Below, piece after piece: positions 8,730 through 17,331 of a stretch of DNA of 64,000 bases. The notes beneath the pieces were generated by a model. The model did not search any database. It had not been told where the DNA came from and saw nothing but the letters and a program-made list of their open reading frames with translations. The stretch covers positions 1-64,000 of the forward strand of contig JBFMFR010000035.1 in the NCBI GenBank assembly GCA_040752025.1. Direction: 5' to 3'. The stretch comes from JBFMFR01 sp040752025 (lineage in GTDB: Bacteria; Chloroflexota; Anaerolineae; Anaerolineales; UBA4823). Each line of letters begins with the position of its first letter. Position 1 is the first letter of the stretch. A program made the translations under genes and the position numbers.

Positions 8730-9417
8730 GAGCTGGCTGGTCGTGGCGCTGCTGTCGGTGGTTTGGGCGGCGGGATGCGCCAAGCCGGCCTACGTGCTGG
8801 AGCCTGACCCTACGCCTTACGTGCGCGACGATCCCACCGAATATTTTCTTTACCTGCCGGCTGGCTACACGGCGGAGCGCGCCTGGCCGGTGTTCGTGGG
8901 CGTGCACGGCTTCGGCGGATCAGGGCGGAGCTGCCTGAACCTGTGGCAGGCTTCCGCAGATGAGGAAGGCTACATCCTGGTGTGCCCTTCGCTGGCGGAT
9001 GAGAGCGGCGGCTGGTATGTGTCTTACGGCGAGAAGGTGCTGATGATGGTTTTACAGCGCGTACGCAAGGAGTGCCATACGCAGAAGCGCGTCTTCCTGG
9101 CGGGCTTTTCGGCGGGGGCGGAGTTCGTGCAGGCCTTCGTATTCGACCAGCCCGGGCTGGTGGCAGGGGTGAGCGTGCTGTCCTCAGGAAATTATTACGC
9201 CCCACGTAAGCAGGCGCGCGGGATCCCTTTTCTGGTGGTGATCGGAGATGAAGATGATCCTGCTGGGTTGAAGGGCGCCAGGCAGTTCAGCGAGCTGCTC
9301 CAGGCACAGGGTTTCCGCGTGGATTTGCACATTCTGCCGGGAGTTACGCACCGGGTGAGCGCGGAGGCGCAGCGTTTGACTCTGGACTTCTACCGGGAGG
9401 TGATGGCAGAGCGCTAA
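8722..9417 (+). CDS. Esterase/depolymerase-like alpha/beta hydrolase, lipoprotein
   Basis: A lipoprotein signal ends at Cys19 (WAAGC), so the 231-residue enzyme should be anchored outside the cytoplasmic membrane. The fold resembles PHB-depolymerase/feruloyl-esterase-type hydrolases: oxyanion strand VHGFGGSGRSC (61-71), nucleophile Ser130 in AGFSAGAEF, acid Asp in IGDEDDP (about 176-179), and His210 in GVTHRVS. Substrate unknown. The start overlaps the permease stop by eight bases, so it is translationally coupled to the ABC operon. The stop codon lies inside a long hairpin that probably ends the operon. Confidence 0.8.
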   Translation: MNRSWLVVALLSVVWAAGCAKPAYVLEPDPTPYVRDDPTEYFLYLPAGYTAERAWPVFVGVHGFGGSGRSCLNLWQASADEEGYILVCPSLADESGGWYVSYGEKVLMMVLQRVRKECHTQKRVFLAGFSAGAEFVQAFVFDQPGLVAGVSVLSSGNYYAPRKQARGIPFLVVIGDEDDPAGLKGARQFSELLQAQGFRVDLHILPGVTHRVSAEAQRLTLDFYREVMAER

Positions 9418-9443
9418 GCCGGCAGGCAGCCGGCTTAGCGCTC
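9409..9443. terminator. Perfect 14-bp hairpin between convergent genes
   Basis: GAGCGCTAAGCCGG (9409-9422) and its exact reverse complement (9430-9443) flank a seven-base loop. The left arm contains the stop codon of the esterase. There is no strong U-tract, but the position between two convergent genes fits a shared terminator or a 3'-end-protecting stem. Confidence 0.55.
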
Positions 9444-9465
9444 ACTTCGAGGGTGAGTTTTGGCG

Positions 9466-9813
9466 CTAAAGCGCGGCGTGGATAGCGTCCAGGCGAATTT
9501 TTGCGTCTGGGATGTAAGCCAGCAAAGCAGAGATGGTCTCGCAGCCGTAATCCGGGCAAGCGCCGCAGTTCTCGACGCCGCGCGCTACGGCGCAGGCGCG
9601 CACCTGGCATTCAGCGCAGTGGCTACACTGTTTACCTTCCCGCACCAGGCAGCCGTTGCAGCGCACTGCTTCGGCAGTGATGGCCGGGGCGTTGTACTGC
9701 TCGCGCCACTCGGCGGCGATGCGTTCCAGCCAGGCAGCGTCGTCAGCCTGGGTTGCCTGATAAGCCGGGCAGTCTGTGCAGACCAGCCCGCACATGGCAA
9801 GCATTGTGTCCAT
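9466..9813 (-). CDS. DUF3795 Cys-rich protein
   Basis: This 115-residue protein has the DUF3795 pattern: an N-terminal MCGLVCTDCPAY, then CNGC, CSHCAEC, CAV and CGACPDYGCE, about a dozen Cys in all that could bind zinc or an iron-sulfur cluster. The family is widespread in anaerobes and its function is unknown. The ATG follows GGAGGA (around 9819). A TATAAT on the minus strand at 9893-9898 could be its -10 box. It is convergent with the ABC operon and divergent from the next lipoprotein. Confidence 0.8.
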   Translation of the reverse strand: MDTMLAMCGLVCTDCPAYQATQADDAAWLERIAAEWREQYNAPAITAEAVRCNGCLVREGKQCSHCAECQVRACAVARGVENCGACPDYGCETISALLAYIPDAKIRLDAIHAAL

Positions 9814-10019
9814 TGGGTTCCTCCTGAATTTGAACGATTTGGTTTGGGTGATTTTTGTTTCGGCGGGGCCTGGTCGCTCCGCAGGTTTGCGGATTATAGC
9901 ACAAATGTTCTGATTGTGATAGGGCGATATCTGAAATCAACGGGTGGATCAAAAAGCGTGCCAGTTTCGTCCTATCTAGGGCTGGTTATGGTCCCATTTT
10001 GTTGATAAAGGAGATCGAC

Positions 10020-10934
10020 ATGTCAAAAGATCGGAAGTTTGAAGCGAGTTTCCGGGTAGGGGTATTGATCCTGGTTTTACTGGCTGGCTGTGCGCCTCAG
10101 GCGACGCCGACAGCCGCTTTGCCAGTGGTGGTTGTCCCGGCTACGCAGGTGCCAGTGCAGCCCAGTGCGACCGCAACAGAGGCGATCGCCCCTGAGCCAA
10201 CGATGCGGACGCTTTACGAAGCGCCTACAGTCGAGCCTTTGCACAAGAATGAGCCGACCCCCATCCTGGTTGAAGGGCTGCCCGACCTGCTGGCAGCCCA
10301 GTTCGAGATGCCCGCGCGCCTCATCCCCGCCGAGATCGACCCGTCCACGCAGTTCGAGCAAGCTGTGGTGGAATATCGTCAGGCGGTGCAGGATGATGCC
10401 ATGCGCTTGAAGTGGATTGGGGGGATGACGGCAGGCGTACCCGGGTTCACGATCTGGCTGAGCACACTTTCGCAAGACGCTGGCGAGCGCATCGCGCTGG
10501 CCTATCCGATCCAGGTGAACATACGCTTCACGGATGACCCGGCTCTCAACCGGGTCAAGGATGTCAATCTATTGATGCCGGTCGGTGGAGGTGGAGGCGG
10601 GGTGGTGAACGCTTTCCCCACGCTGACGCTGCGCCCGGGACAGGTGGCAATTTCGCCAACGGACGTCTCGTCGGTCGATCTGCAGGTTGGCGGGCAAAGC
10701 GACATCGGGTACGATTTCGCCATCACCTGCGCCGAGCCGGGGGTCTACGATCTGCTTTTCGAGATCCCCTACCTGGTGATTGGTAAGGAAGGGTCCACGC
10801 AGCGCCGCCTGATATACCAGGTGCTGTGCGCCTGCCCGGAAACGGCAACGCAGTGGGTTTTCGATTCGGGGACAGGCGCCTGGTTGGCCAGCTCACGCTG
10901 GGTGCTGCGGTCCGGACAATTCTTGCATCCTTGA
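10020..10934 (+). CDS. Lipoprotein of unknown function
   Basis: A signal peptide with lipobox LLAGC (Cys near residue 24) is followed by a Pro/Thr/Val-rich spacer and a globular part of about 210 residues with strands such as GYDFAITCAEPGVYDLLFEIPYL. Two Cys-containing segments near the C-terminus (FAITC, VLCACPE) may form disulfides outside the cell. I do not recognise the family. The ATG at 10020 was chosen over one 21 bases upstream because AAAGGAGA lies at the right distance. It stands alone; the broken fragment that follows overlaps its end by two bases in another frame. Confidence 0.7.
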   Translation: MSKDRKFEASFRVGVLILVLLAGCAPQATPTAALPVVVVPATQVPVQPSATATEAIAPEPTMRTLYEAPTVEPLHKNEPTPILVEGLPDLLAAQFEMPARLIPAEIDPSTQFEQAVVEYRQAVQDDAMRLKWIGGMTAGVPGFTIWLSTLSQDAGERIALAYPIQVNIRFTDDPALNRVKDVNLLMPVGGGGGGVVNAFPTLTLRPGQVAISPTDVSSVDLQVGGQSDIGYDFAITCAEPGVYDLLFEIPYLVIGKEGSTQRRLIYQVLCACPETATQWVFDSGTGAWLASSRWVLRSGQFLHP

Positions 10935-11268
10935 GCCTGGGTCGGTAGGTGATCCTTATGCGCTGCGCCTGCTGCGCAAGCAAAGGGCCGGGTTGCGCGG
11001 GCTGCCAGCCTATCTGGAGCGCACGCCGCGCTGGTGCGAGCGCATACGCCAGCAGGCGCGCCACGCACAGGCAGCGGACCTGCTGGCGATGTGGACGGAG
11101 ATGGATGAGTACGTCCGGGAGATCTTCTGGCGGGTGGTGAGCACGGCCTGAGTGTACGGTGAAACAGTGGCCCGGCTGCGCCGTGACTTGAAGCCGCTGG
11201 TTGGGAAAGCGCAGGCGCAGGCGCTGCTCTCCAACGTGAGCACGCAAATCGAGATACTGGATGGTTAG
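10933..11268 (+). pseudogene. Degenerate fragment resembling the helical region of a PEP-synthase-like enzyme
   Basis: One frame reads through about 110 codons with a single in-frame TGA (11149-11151) and ends in TAG (11266-11268). The translation is a helical Arg/Leu-rich sequence (YALRLLRKQRAGLRGL, then WRVVSTA, stop, VYGETVARLRRDLKPL and QAQALLSNVS). This pattern resembles, from memory, the linker helices of PEP-utilising enzymes related to phosphoenolpyruvate synthase. No start codon with a ribosome site, no ATP-grasp part and no phospho-His part is present. I read it as the remnant of a larger gene; the family assignment is tentative. Confidence 0.45.
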
Positions 11269-11273
11269 CAGGT

Positions 11274-12020
11274 TTATTTACGGGCGACTGCCACCAGCCG
11301 CCTGGCGGTGTGATCGTAATCGCTGCCTTCCAGGTTGCCAAAAACCTGCACTTGGCTGAACCCGCTGGCTTCGAGCATCTCAACCAGTTCCGCCGCCGAG
11401 TAAAGCCAGTGAGAGACGGCGAACTCGAAGCGTTCCGAGCCGCGGATGAGGATCCAGCGGTTCTGCATCCAGCTCCAGTTCTGGGATACTTTGTGCTCTT
11501 GCAGGAACAGGATGCCGCCTTCTTCGCTCCAAACCCGCTCCTGGAAGATGCGCGCTAACACCTCTTTGCCCATCAGGTCGATGAGTAGCGCTCCGCCGGG
11601 CTTCAGGGATTTGTGGATATTGTCCAGGACGGTCTGGTTTTCTGCGGGAGCCTCGAAGTAGCCGAAGGAGGTGTACATCATCAAGGCCAGGTCGAAAGCT
11701 CCTGGGCGGCAGAACCGGCGCATATCCTCTTCAACAAACTCGACTTTCAGCCCAGCCTGTTCGGCCCGAACCCTGGCGATTTCCAGATAGGCAGTGGTGC
11801 GATCTACGCCGGTGACCCGGAAGCCGCGCTGGGCCAACTCCAGCGAGTGGCGTCCGGGCCCGCAGCACAGGTCCAGCACGGCTGCACCTGGCGGCGGCTG
11901 CAACAGGTTGATGATTTGCTCGGCATCCTCTGGCGCAGCTTTCCAATGCTGCTCTGTAAAGAGCATGGGCGCCATTGTTCCCCAGAAGTCATCATTATCG
12001 TGCCAGGTTTCATCTTTCAT
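11274..12020 (-). CDS. SAM-dependent methyltransferase (class I)
   Basis: This 248-residue protein has a Rossmann methyltransferase core: motif I VLDLCCGPGRHSLEL (about 49-63), an acidic strand end GVDRT for the ribose of SAM, an acidic VEEDMRRF, and a motif IV-like FDLALMMYTSFGYF. This form (CCGxGRHS followed by TSFGYF) is typical of small-molecule methyltransferases of unclear substrate. A short insertion with RFEFAVSHWLYSAAEL precedes the last strand. The start ATG follows GGAGG (just above 12020). Its 3' end faces the broken fragment. The substrate cannot be told from the neighbours. Confidence 0.82.
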   Translation of the reverse strand: MKDETWHDNDDFWGTMAPMLFTEQHWKAAPEDAEQIINLLQPPPGAAVLDLCCGPGRHSLELAQRGFRVTGVDRTTAYLEIARVRAEQAGLKVEFVEEDMRRFCRPGAFDLALMMYTSFGYFEAPAENQTVLDNIHKSLKPGGALLIDLMGKEVLARIFQERVWSEEGGILFLQEHKVSQNWSWMQNRWILIRGSERFEFAVSHWLYSAAELVEMLEASGFSQVQVFGNLEGSDYDHTARRLVAVARK

Positions 12021-12092
12021 CGTACCTCCATTTGGGTGGGGGGATGAGTGTGGTTTACTGCGCGGCTGTGATAACGCCCATGATAGTGCAAA

Positions 12093-13001
12093 TCAGCGGA
12101 AATGGCAATGGTTGTTAGATGACCAGGCTGTCTCCCAGGCTGCCTGCTCGAGCTGCATCTGGGAAGCGATATCCTGGCAGCGCGCCTGGACTTTGAGATA
12201 ATGTCCACTGTCCCAGTAATCGTTGGCATCCCGTCCGAATTCATTCAGGTGGGCGATGATCACCCGAGGCGCGTCTAGGCTGGCGCAGAAGGCACAAAAG
12301 GCATCCAGCAGCGGTGGTTCTGATCGTAAGGCGCAGGCGCGCCCGAGCCACAGGTGGACAAAGGCGCCGGAGATTGTGCCGAAGGAGGGCAGCGATTGAG
12401 TATCATAGGTGCGCGTGTCGCCAGGGAATAACCAGCGTTTACGGTTGAATTCGACTAGATAGGCAATAGCTGGTACGCTCCGCAGCGACCCTCCAGTGGC
12501 TGGCGATTCTTCCCAGTGCAGGCCTTCGAACGGGATAATGGACAGGCTGGCGGTCCGGATAGGCTGCAGCGGTCTGGGAATGATGACCTGATCCAGGGAG
12601 AGGCCGGCTTGCGAAAGAACGGCTGGCAGGATCGGCTCTGGAATGATCCATTGGATGGGTAAGTGACGCAGAGCGCGCAGCAGGTTGAGGTCCAGGTGGT
12701 CTGCGTGACGGTGGGTGAGCAAGACCAGGGACAGCCTGCTCAAGTCGCGGGCGACATCGACCCTGGGGGCCTGGGGAATCCGCTGTTTGAGAGTGAGCGG
12801 GTCAAGTGCCCAGCGCAGGCCGGCAGTGCGGAAGAGGTAATTGGCCGAGTACACCAGCCAGGCGCGATCTTCATCCCCTGTGTTGCTCCATTCGGCGATG
12901 ATGCGCTGCCAGATGCGCGGGTATTCTTCAGCAGCCTGGGCCCGCTGGTGGTCGATCTGTGCCTGTTTTGCAGCGAAGTCAGCAGTTGTGCTGTGATCCA
13001 T
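12093..13001 (-). CDS. Metallo-beta-lactamase-fold hydrolase
   Basis: The 302-residue protein carries the HxHxDH metal motif as THRHADHLDL (around 92-101), with downstream metal-ligand candidates in LFPGDTRTYD and in IIAHLNEFGRD near the end. This places it in the UlaG/RomA-like branch of the metallo-beta-lactamase superfamily, which hydrolyses sugar-acid lactones, phosphodiesters or phospholipids. An N-terminal ~70-residue helical part (WQRIIAEWSNTGDEDRAW) is unusual for the minimal fold. Its start overlaps the end of the PfkB gene by 23 bases, so the two are cotranscribed leftward from the inositol-locus regulatory region. A lactonase-like role in that pathway is possible but unproven. Confidence 0.78.
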   Translation of the reverse strand: MDHSTTADFAAKQAQIDHQRAQAAEEYPRIWQRIIAEWSNTGDEDRAWLVYSANYLFRTAGLRWALDPLTLKQRIPQAPRVDVARDLSRLSLVLLTHRHADHLDLNLLRALRHLPIQWIIPEPILPAVLSQAGLSLDQVIIPRPLQPIRTASLSIIPFEGLHWEESPATGGSLRSVPAIAYLVEFNRKRWLFPGDTRTYDTQSLPSFGTISGAFVHLWLGRACALRSEPPLLDAFCAFCASLDAPRVIIAHLNEFGRDANDYWDSGHYLKVQARCQDIASQMQLEQAAWETAWSSNNHCHFR

Positions 13002-13887
13002 TCCGGTATTTGTCCCGGATCAGCGCTTTCACCTCAGCAATCGAACGGTTGAAGGGGCCCTGGTTCTCCATTTTCAGGCTGGTGACTGCGGCGGCCCAGA
13101 TGCCAGCCTCAGCCGGGAGTTTGGACAAACGCATGGCAACATAGGTGCCGACGCAGGTGTCGCCGCGCCCGCTGCGCCCGTTCAGTTTGCTGGGATAGAA
13201 GCCGGCTTCGTGGAACTGCCCGTTGGCGTAGATCAACACACCATCCTTGTGGGTCAGTACAATCTCGGATGGTCCCATCTGGGCGTATGCCCGGGCAGCT
13301 TTGTAGATATCGGTCTCGCCGGTCAGGTATTCGGCTTCGACGGCGTCGCTCTTGAGAATATCCAGGTGGGCCAACGTGGCTGGCATTTCTTCCCAGGGTG
13401 CGTAGTGTAGTTCCTGGCTGCTCAAGACGCGCACAAAGCCCTGCACATCTGCAGCCAGCAGCAGGCCTTTCTCGTGCAGGGCCCGAATTACATCTAAACC
13501 TACCTCACCGCGCAGGCTGGAGCCGATCACGGCGGCGCGGGCCTGTAACCCTGTAACTTCGGTAGAGAGGATCGAGCCGGCAGTGCTGGCGACGGACAGG
13601 TTGCGGATATCGGGGTTGGTGGTGGGGTATTCCAACCGCATGCAGGTGGAGTTCGGGGTGTAAGTGGCGGCGCAATCGATACCGGCTTGCGTGAATTTCT
13701 CGACAACGCGCTGGTCCTCTTGCGCCAGGTGCGTGATGACGATGACTTTGTATCCGAGCCGGGCGCTGGCGTGAGCGGCGTAATTGACCGCGCCGCCATC
13801 CACGTAAGTTGTGCCAGTTGGAGAGATGATGGTATCTTTGGTGTAGTTGCCGATGCAGGCAACGTCGTAGATTGTGGTGGTGTTCAT
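12979..13887 (-). CDS. PfkB-family sugar kinase
   Basis: The 302-residue protein shows the ribokinase/PfkB layout: N-terminal strand with GGAVNYAAHASARLG (the substrate GG motif), LKSDAVEAEYLTGE, and the catalytic anion hole GRSGRGDTCVG with the base Asp, followed by NQGPF. These kinases phosphorylate a sugar or sugar acid with ATP. In this locus, 2-keto-3-deoxygluconate or another inositol breakdown intermediate is plausible, but the substrate is not readable from sequence. I chose ATG 13887; a GTG at 13908 adds seven residues, and neither has a strong ribosome site. It is transcribed away from the LacI gene, sharing a 232-base regulatory region, and is coupled to the metallo-hydrolase. Confidence 0.82.
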   Translation of the reverse strand: MNTTTIYDVACIGNYTKDTIISPTGTTYVDGGAVNYAAHASARLGYKVIVITHLAQEDQRVVEKFTQAGIDCAATYTPNSTCMRLEYPTTNPDIRNLSVASTAGSILSTEVTGLQARAAVIGSSLRGEVGLDVIRALHEKGLLLAADVQGFVRVLSSQELHYAPWEEMPATLAHLDILKSDAVEAEYLTGETDIYKAARAYAQMGPSEIVLTHKDGVLIYANGQFHEAGFYPSKLNGRSGRGDTCVGTYVAMRLSKLPAEAGIWAAAVTSLKMENQGPFNRSIAEVKALIRDKYRNGSQHNC

Positions 13888-14057
13888 TGATTTTCTTGAA
13901 GTGATCACGGAGTTTATCCAGAGTTGCCATTTACGCTATCCTGGTCTATGTAACTCAAGGCTAGCAGTAAGGCGTTGATTATGGTCATCGAGACCGCGAG
14001 AGATGCGAGTATGATAAGACAAATGATAGAAATGTGCAAGAAGGCTTTCAAATTGGA

Positions 14058-14086
14058 TTGACTTGATTATCAGAGGCAGGTAAAAT
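14058..14086 (+). promoter_or_regulatory. Promoter of the LacI-family regulator
   Basis: TTGACT (14058-14063), a 17-base spacer and TAAAAT (14081-14086) give a near-consensus housekeeping promoter. The last two bases of the -10 box are the first two of the 34-bp palindrome, so a repressor bound there would cover the start of transcription. Confidence 0.65.
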
Positions 14087-14118
14087 AGCCTTGATGCACA
14101 CGTGTGCATCAAGGCTAT
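14085..14118. promoter_or_regulatory. Perfect 34-bp palindrome, likely operator of the LacI regulator
   Basis: The left arm ATAGCCTTGATGCACAC (14085-14101) is followed with no spacer by its exact reverse complement (14102-14118), and the regulator's ATG begins two bases later at 14120. It overlaps the -10 box and the expected transcription start. LacI-family proteins bind symmetric sites centred on a CG step, as here (CAC|GTG), so autoregulation is the natural reading. Transcribed RNA could also fold over the start codon. The divergent PfkB operon shares the same intergenic region. Confidence 0.75.
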
Positions 14119-14119
14119 C

Positions 14120-15136
14120 ATGGCTGTCACGATTAAAGATATTGCCAGGGTTGCAAACGTTTCTCATTCGACGGTATCGCGCGCTTTAGGGGGGCATCCT
14201 GGGATTCCCGTGGAAACGGCCGAGCGAATCCGTGGGATTGCCTTGGAATTAGGCTATATTCCCAGCGCAGTGGCCAGGGGTTTGAAGACCAGCCGCTCGC
14301 AGGTATTGGGCGTGATCGTCAGTCGCATCGATGACCCGTTTTTTAGTGAGATTTTGCAGGGAATCGAGGATGTTTTCCAAGAGGCTGGTTACAGCCTGTT
14401 CGTGGCGGCGTCCAACCGGGATCTGTCGCGTGAAAAAGAGATCGCCAGAACGATGTTGGAGCATCGAGTGGATGGCCTGATCATTTGCACTACACAATTC
14501 GGCGAAGAACATTATCGGCTGCTAAAACAGTATGGCCTTCCAATTGTGACCGTGGGCAATCATGAGTTGACGGATTACCAATATATGGTCTGTCATGACG
14601 ATTTCTATGGTAGCTGCCAGGTCACAAGCCACCTGATTGGATTGGGGCACGAGAGGATTGCGTTTTTGGGGAATGCCCGCGCGGAACTCACGACTCAAGG
14701 GCGGCTGAATGGTTTTTTCCACGAAATGCAGGCTGCAAATCTACCCGTCTTGGATCGGTATGTTTATCATAGCGTTGAGGAGCAGTTGGAGGGGGGAGCT
14801 GAAGGCGCCCGTTATTTGATGAACTTGCCTGATCTGCCAAGCGCGATCATGTGTTTCAACGATATGATGGCGATTGGAGCGATCAAGGTGTTGCGGGATG
14901 CCGGCATACAGGTGCCGGGAGTTTGCTCAGTTACTGGCTTTGACGATATCCCTTTCGCTGCTTACGCGAATCCACCGTTGACTACTTTCGAGCAGCCCAA
15001 ATATCAACTGGGCCATGAGGCAGCAAGAATGATGTCTGCACTATTACGGTCCGAAGCGGATATGGAGGCCGACTCGGGGCAAACATTGATTCTACGCGGC
15101 GGGTTGGTAGTTCGGGAAACTACCGCGCCGCAATAA
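14120..15136 (+). CDS. LacI-family transcriptional regulator of the inositol locus
   Basis: This 338-residue protein starts with the canonical LacI DNA-binding domain (TIKDIARVANVSHSTVSRAL, residues 4-23; hinge helix about 47-58) and continues with a periplasmic-binding-protein-like sensor (VLGVIVSRIDDPFFSEIL, later GFDDIPFAAYANPPLTT). It should be a dimeric repressor released by a sugar or polyol. Its place between the leftward kinase operon and the rightward iol genes, plus the palindrome at its own promoter, makes it the probable inositol-pathway regulator (an IolR analogue; family LacI, unlike the DeoR-type IolR of Bacillus). ATG 14120 is preferred over GTG 14102 because the protein then begins with the usual MxxTIKDIA. 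Confidence 0.88.
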   Translation: MAVTIKDIARVANVSHSTVSRALGGHPGIPVETAERIRGIALELGYIPSAVARGLKTSRSQVLGVIVSRIDDPFFSEILQGIEDVFQEAGYSLFVAASNRDLSREKEIARTMLEHRVDGLIICTTQFGEEHYRLLKQYGLPIVTVGNHELTDYQYMVCHDDFYGSCQVTSHLIGLGHERIAFLGNARAELTTQGRLNGFFHEMQAANLPVLDRYVYHSVEEQLEGGAEGARYLMNLPDLPSAIMCFNDMMAIGAIKVLRDAGIQVPGVCSVTGFDDIPFAAYANPPLTTFEQPKYQLGHEAARMMSALLRSEADMEADSGQTLILRGGLVVRETTAPQ

Positions 15137-15139
15137 ATA

Positions 15140-15161
15140 CCTGCATCTGATGGGATGCAGG
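15140..15161. repeat. Short hairpin after the regulator gene
   Basis: CCTGCATC and GATGCAGG (8-bp perfect arms) flank a six-base loop three bases after the LacI stop. It may be a weak terminator or attenuator. The arms contain TGCATC/GATGCA, part of the operator half-site seen upstream of the regulator, so a second weak repressor site is possible but speculative. Confidence 0.4.
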
Positions 15162-15209
15162 GGATCATAATCGAAAGTACATATGAAAAAAATAATACAG
15201 GAGGAACCT

Positions 15210-16253
15210 ATGGACAAAATGCAGGCGCTCGTATTCAAAGATGTCGGCAAGCTGGTGCGGGAGGAGATCCCGATCCCCAGGGTGAAAGAGCCGGACGATG
15301 TGTTGCTCAAAGTCAAAGCTGTTGGGATTTGTGGCACAGATGTAAAAATTCTGGAGGGCAAGCATCACTTTAAGCCTAACACGGTGCTGGGTCACGAGTT
15401 TTGCGGCGAAGTGATCGAAGTGGGCACACACGTCCACCACCTGAAAGTCGGCGACCGGGTGGCGATTGACAATAACATCCGCTGCGGTTTTTGTTCTTTT
15501 TGCCGCATGGGTCTGACCAGCCAATGTGTCGAGATCAAAACCAGCGCGTTGGGTGTGATGCGCGATGGCGGTTACGCCGAATACTGCCTGGTGCCTGAGA
15601 AGCAATGTTACGTGCTGCCGGATGAAATCGATGACATCCTGGGTACGCAGGTCGAAACACTGGCGACGGTGGTCAATGGCATGAATACGCTGCTGATGCT
15701 GCCATACGATTACGTGATGATCCTGGGTTTCGGGCCGATTGGTTACCTGTTCGCCCAGTTTGCTAAGAACATCGCGGCGAAAGTAGCCGTTACCGAGATC
15801 GACCCGTTCCGTATCAACGTGGCTAAAGAATGCGGCCTGACCGTCTGGAACCCGCACGAGGTAGATGTCGTCGAAAAAATCACCGAATTTACCTACGGGC
15901 GCAAGGCGGATATTGTCATCGAGGCCACGGGGAACGCCTTCGAGCAGGCGCTGCAGTGCGTGACGCCTGGGGGGAAAGTGCTGCCGTTTGGCATGGACTC
16001 GAGCATCCGGGCGAACGTTATCCCCAACGAGATCACGCGCTGGGCCACGAAGATTTTAGGTCTGTACCTGGGACAGAATACAATGGTGCCGTCGATCCGC
16101 ATATACCAGGAAAATCGCCTTAATATGCAGCCGTTCTTCACCAAAGTCATTCCACTGGCAGAGGGAGTCGGCGCCTTCGACTTGTTGGGTTTAGATATAA
16201 ATACTTTGCAGCATAAGCCAAAGAGCGCCATGAAGATCGTGATGAAAATCTGA
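15210..16253 (+). CDS. Zinc-dependent medium-chain dehydrogenase
   Basis: A 347-residue MDR-family polyol/alcohol dehydrogenase. Catalytic zinc ligands are Cys41 (GICGTD) and His62-Glu63 (LGHEF). The structural zinc lobe has Cys92, 95, 98 and 106. The NAD-binding loop is GFGPIG (173-178), followed by an acidic Glu (TEID) that favours NAD over NADP. It resembles threonine/sorbitol dehydrogenases. As first gene of the inositol operon it may oxidise an alternative inositol isomer or another sugar alcohol. It is not the closest IolM match (see 19434). AGGAGG (15199-15204) sets the start at ATG 15210; IolG follows 12 bases after its stop. Confidence 0.85.
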   Translation: MDKMQALVFKDVGKLVREEIPIPRVKEPDDVLLKVKAVGICGTDVKILEGKHHFKPNTVLGHEFCGEVIEVGTHVHHLKVGDRVAIDNNIRCGFCSFCRMGLTSQCVEIKTSALGVMRDGGYAEYCLVPEKQCYVLPDEIDDILGTQVETLATVVNGMNTLLMLPYDYVMILGFGPIGYLFAQFAKNIAAKVAVTEIDPFRINVAKECGLTVWNPHEVDVVEKITEFTYGRKADIVIEATGNAFEQALQCVTPGGKVLPFGMDSSIRANVIPNEITRWATKILGLYLGQNTMVPSIRIYQENRLNMQPFFTKVIPLAEGVGAFDLLGLDINTLQHKPKSAMKIVMKI

Positions 16254-16265
16254 GTTGAGGCCAAG

Positions 16266-17285
16266 ATGACGAGAAAAGTCAACATTGCTGTGATTGGAAC
16301 GGGACGCATGGGAAGCGTCCACACGCGCAACCTGGCGCGCCTGATCTCGGAAGCGAACCTGGTGGCGGTGTGCGACATTCGCCTCGAAGTGGCCCAGGCG
16401 GTCGCTGATGAACAGGGCATCCAGCGAGTAGTCAAAGATTATCACGAGCTCCTGGCAGACGAGAGAATCGAAGCGGTGCTGATTGCCACAACTACGGATA
16501 CGCACGCTTTCATCATGAAAGACTGCGCCGCGGCGGGGAAGCATATCTTTTGCGAGAAACCACTGGCGCTCGAGCTGGGGAGCATTGATGACGCGCTTGC
16601 CGTGGTCGAGAGATCAGGCGTAAAACTACAAGTGGGTTTCAACCGGCGCTTTGATAAAAGCTTTCAGCGTGTGCACGAGATTGTAGCCTCGGGCGAAATC
16701 GGAAGACCGTGTATCCTGCGCATCACCAACCGCGATCCGCAACCGCCATCGGTTGAGTACGCGCGTTCGTCGGGAGGCATGTTCCTGGATATGACCATCC
16801 ACGATTTCGATATGGCGCGTTTCCAGGTGGGCGAGATCGAAGAGGTCTACGCAATTGGCAATGTGCTGGTTGCGCCGGAACTGACGGAAGCGGATGATGT
16901 GGACACGAACGTGGTGACATTGAAATTCTCCAACGGGGCGATGGGTGTGATCGACAACAGCCGACAGGCTGTGTATGGCTACGACCAGCGCCTGGAGGTG
17001 TTCTGCTCGGATGGTGTGGCAATGGCGGGCAACGAGGCCGAGAACACTGTGGTGAGAGGCATCGAAAATGGTTTCCACTCTGCCAGGCCGCCTTACTTCT
17101 TTATGCAGCGCTATGCCCCTTGTTACGTGGAGGAGGTGCGCCAGTTTATCGAGTGCGTGCGCGAGGATAAGCCGGTTCCGATCACGGGCAGAGATGGGCG
17201 TATGGCGGTGGTGTTGGGTTATGCTGCGGGGAGATCGCTGCGAGAGAACCGCCCCGTGCGATTGAGCGAGGTCGCCGCGGTCTGA
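16266..17285 (+). CDS. iolG: Inositol 2-dehydrogenase-like oxidoreductase (Gfo/Idh/MocA)
   Basis: The 339-residue protein has the family dinucleotide fold (AVIGTGRMG, 8-16), the catalytic Lys in CEKPLAL (Lys98), and the second-domain active site FLDMTIHDFDMARF, with the Asp and His used by inositol dehydrogenases. It should oxidise myo-inositol to 2-keto-myo-inositol (scyllo-inosose) with NAD, the first step of inositol use. The family is broad, so the name rests mainly on the adjacent IolN, IolM and IolO homologues. It follows the Zn-dehydrogenase by 12 bases and precedes the interrupted isomerase by 46. Confidence 0.78.
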   Translation: MTRKVNIAVIGTGRMGSVHTRNLARLISEANLVAVCDIRLEVAQAVADEQGIQRVVKDYHELLADERIEAVLIATTTDTHAFIMKDCAAAGKHIFCEKPLALELGSIDDALAVVERSGVKLQVGFNRRFDKSFQRVHEIVASGEIGRPCILRITNRDPQPPSVEYARSSGGMFLDMTIHDFDMARFQVGEIEEVYAIGNVLVAPELTEADDVDTNVVTLKFSNGAMGVIDNSRQAVYGYDQRLEVFCSDGVAMAGNEAENTVVRGIENGFHSARPPYFFMQRYAPCYVEEVRQFIECVREDKPVPITGRDGRMAVVLGYAAGRSLRENRPVRLSEVAAV

Positions 17286-17331
17286 TTATGGATGCCTGTC
17301 TTTTTACCCTGGTGGAAAAAGGAGCAGATGT

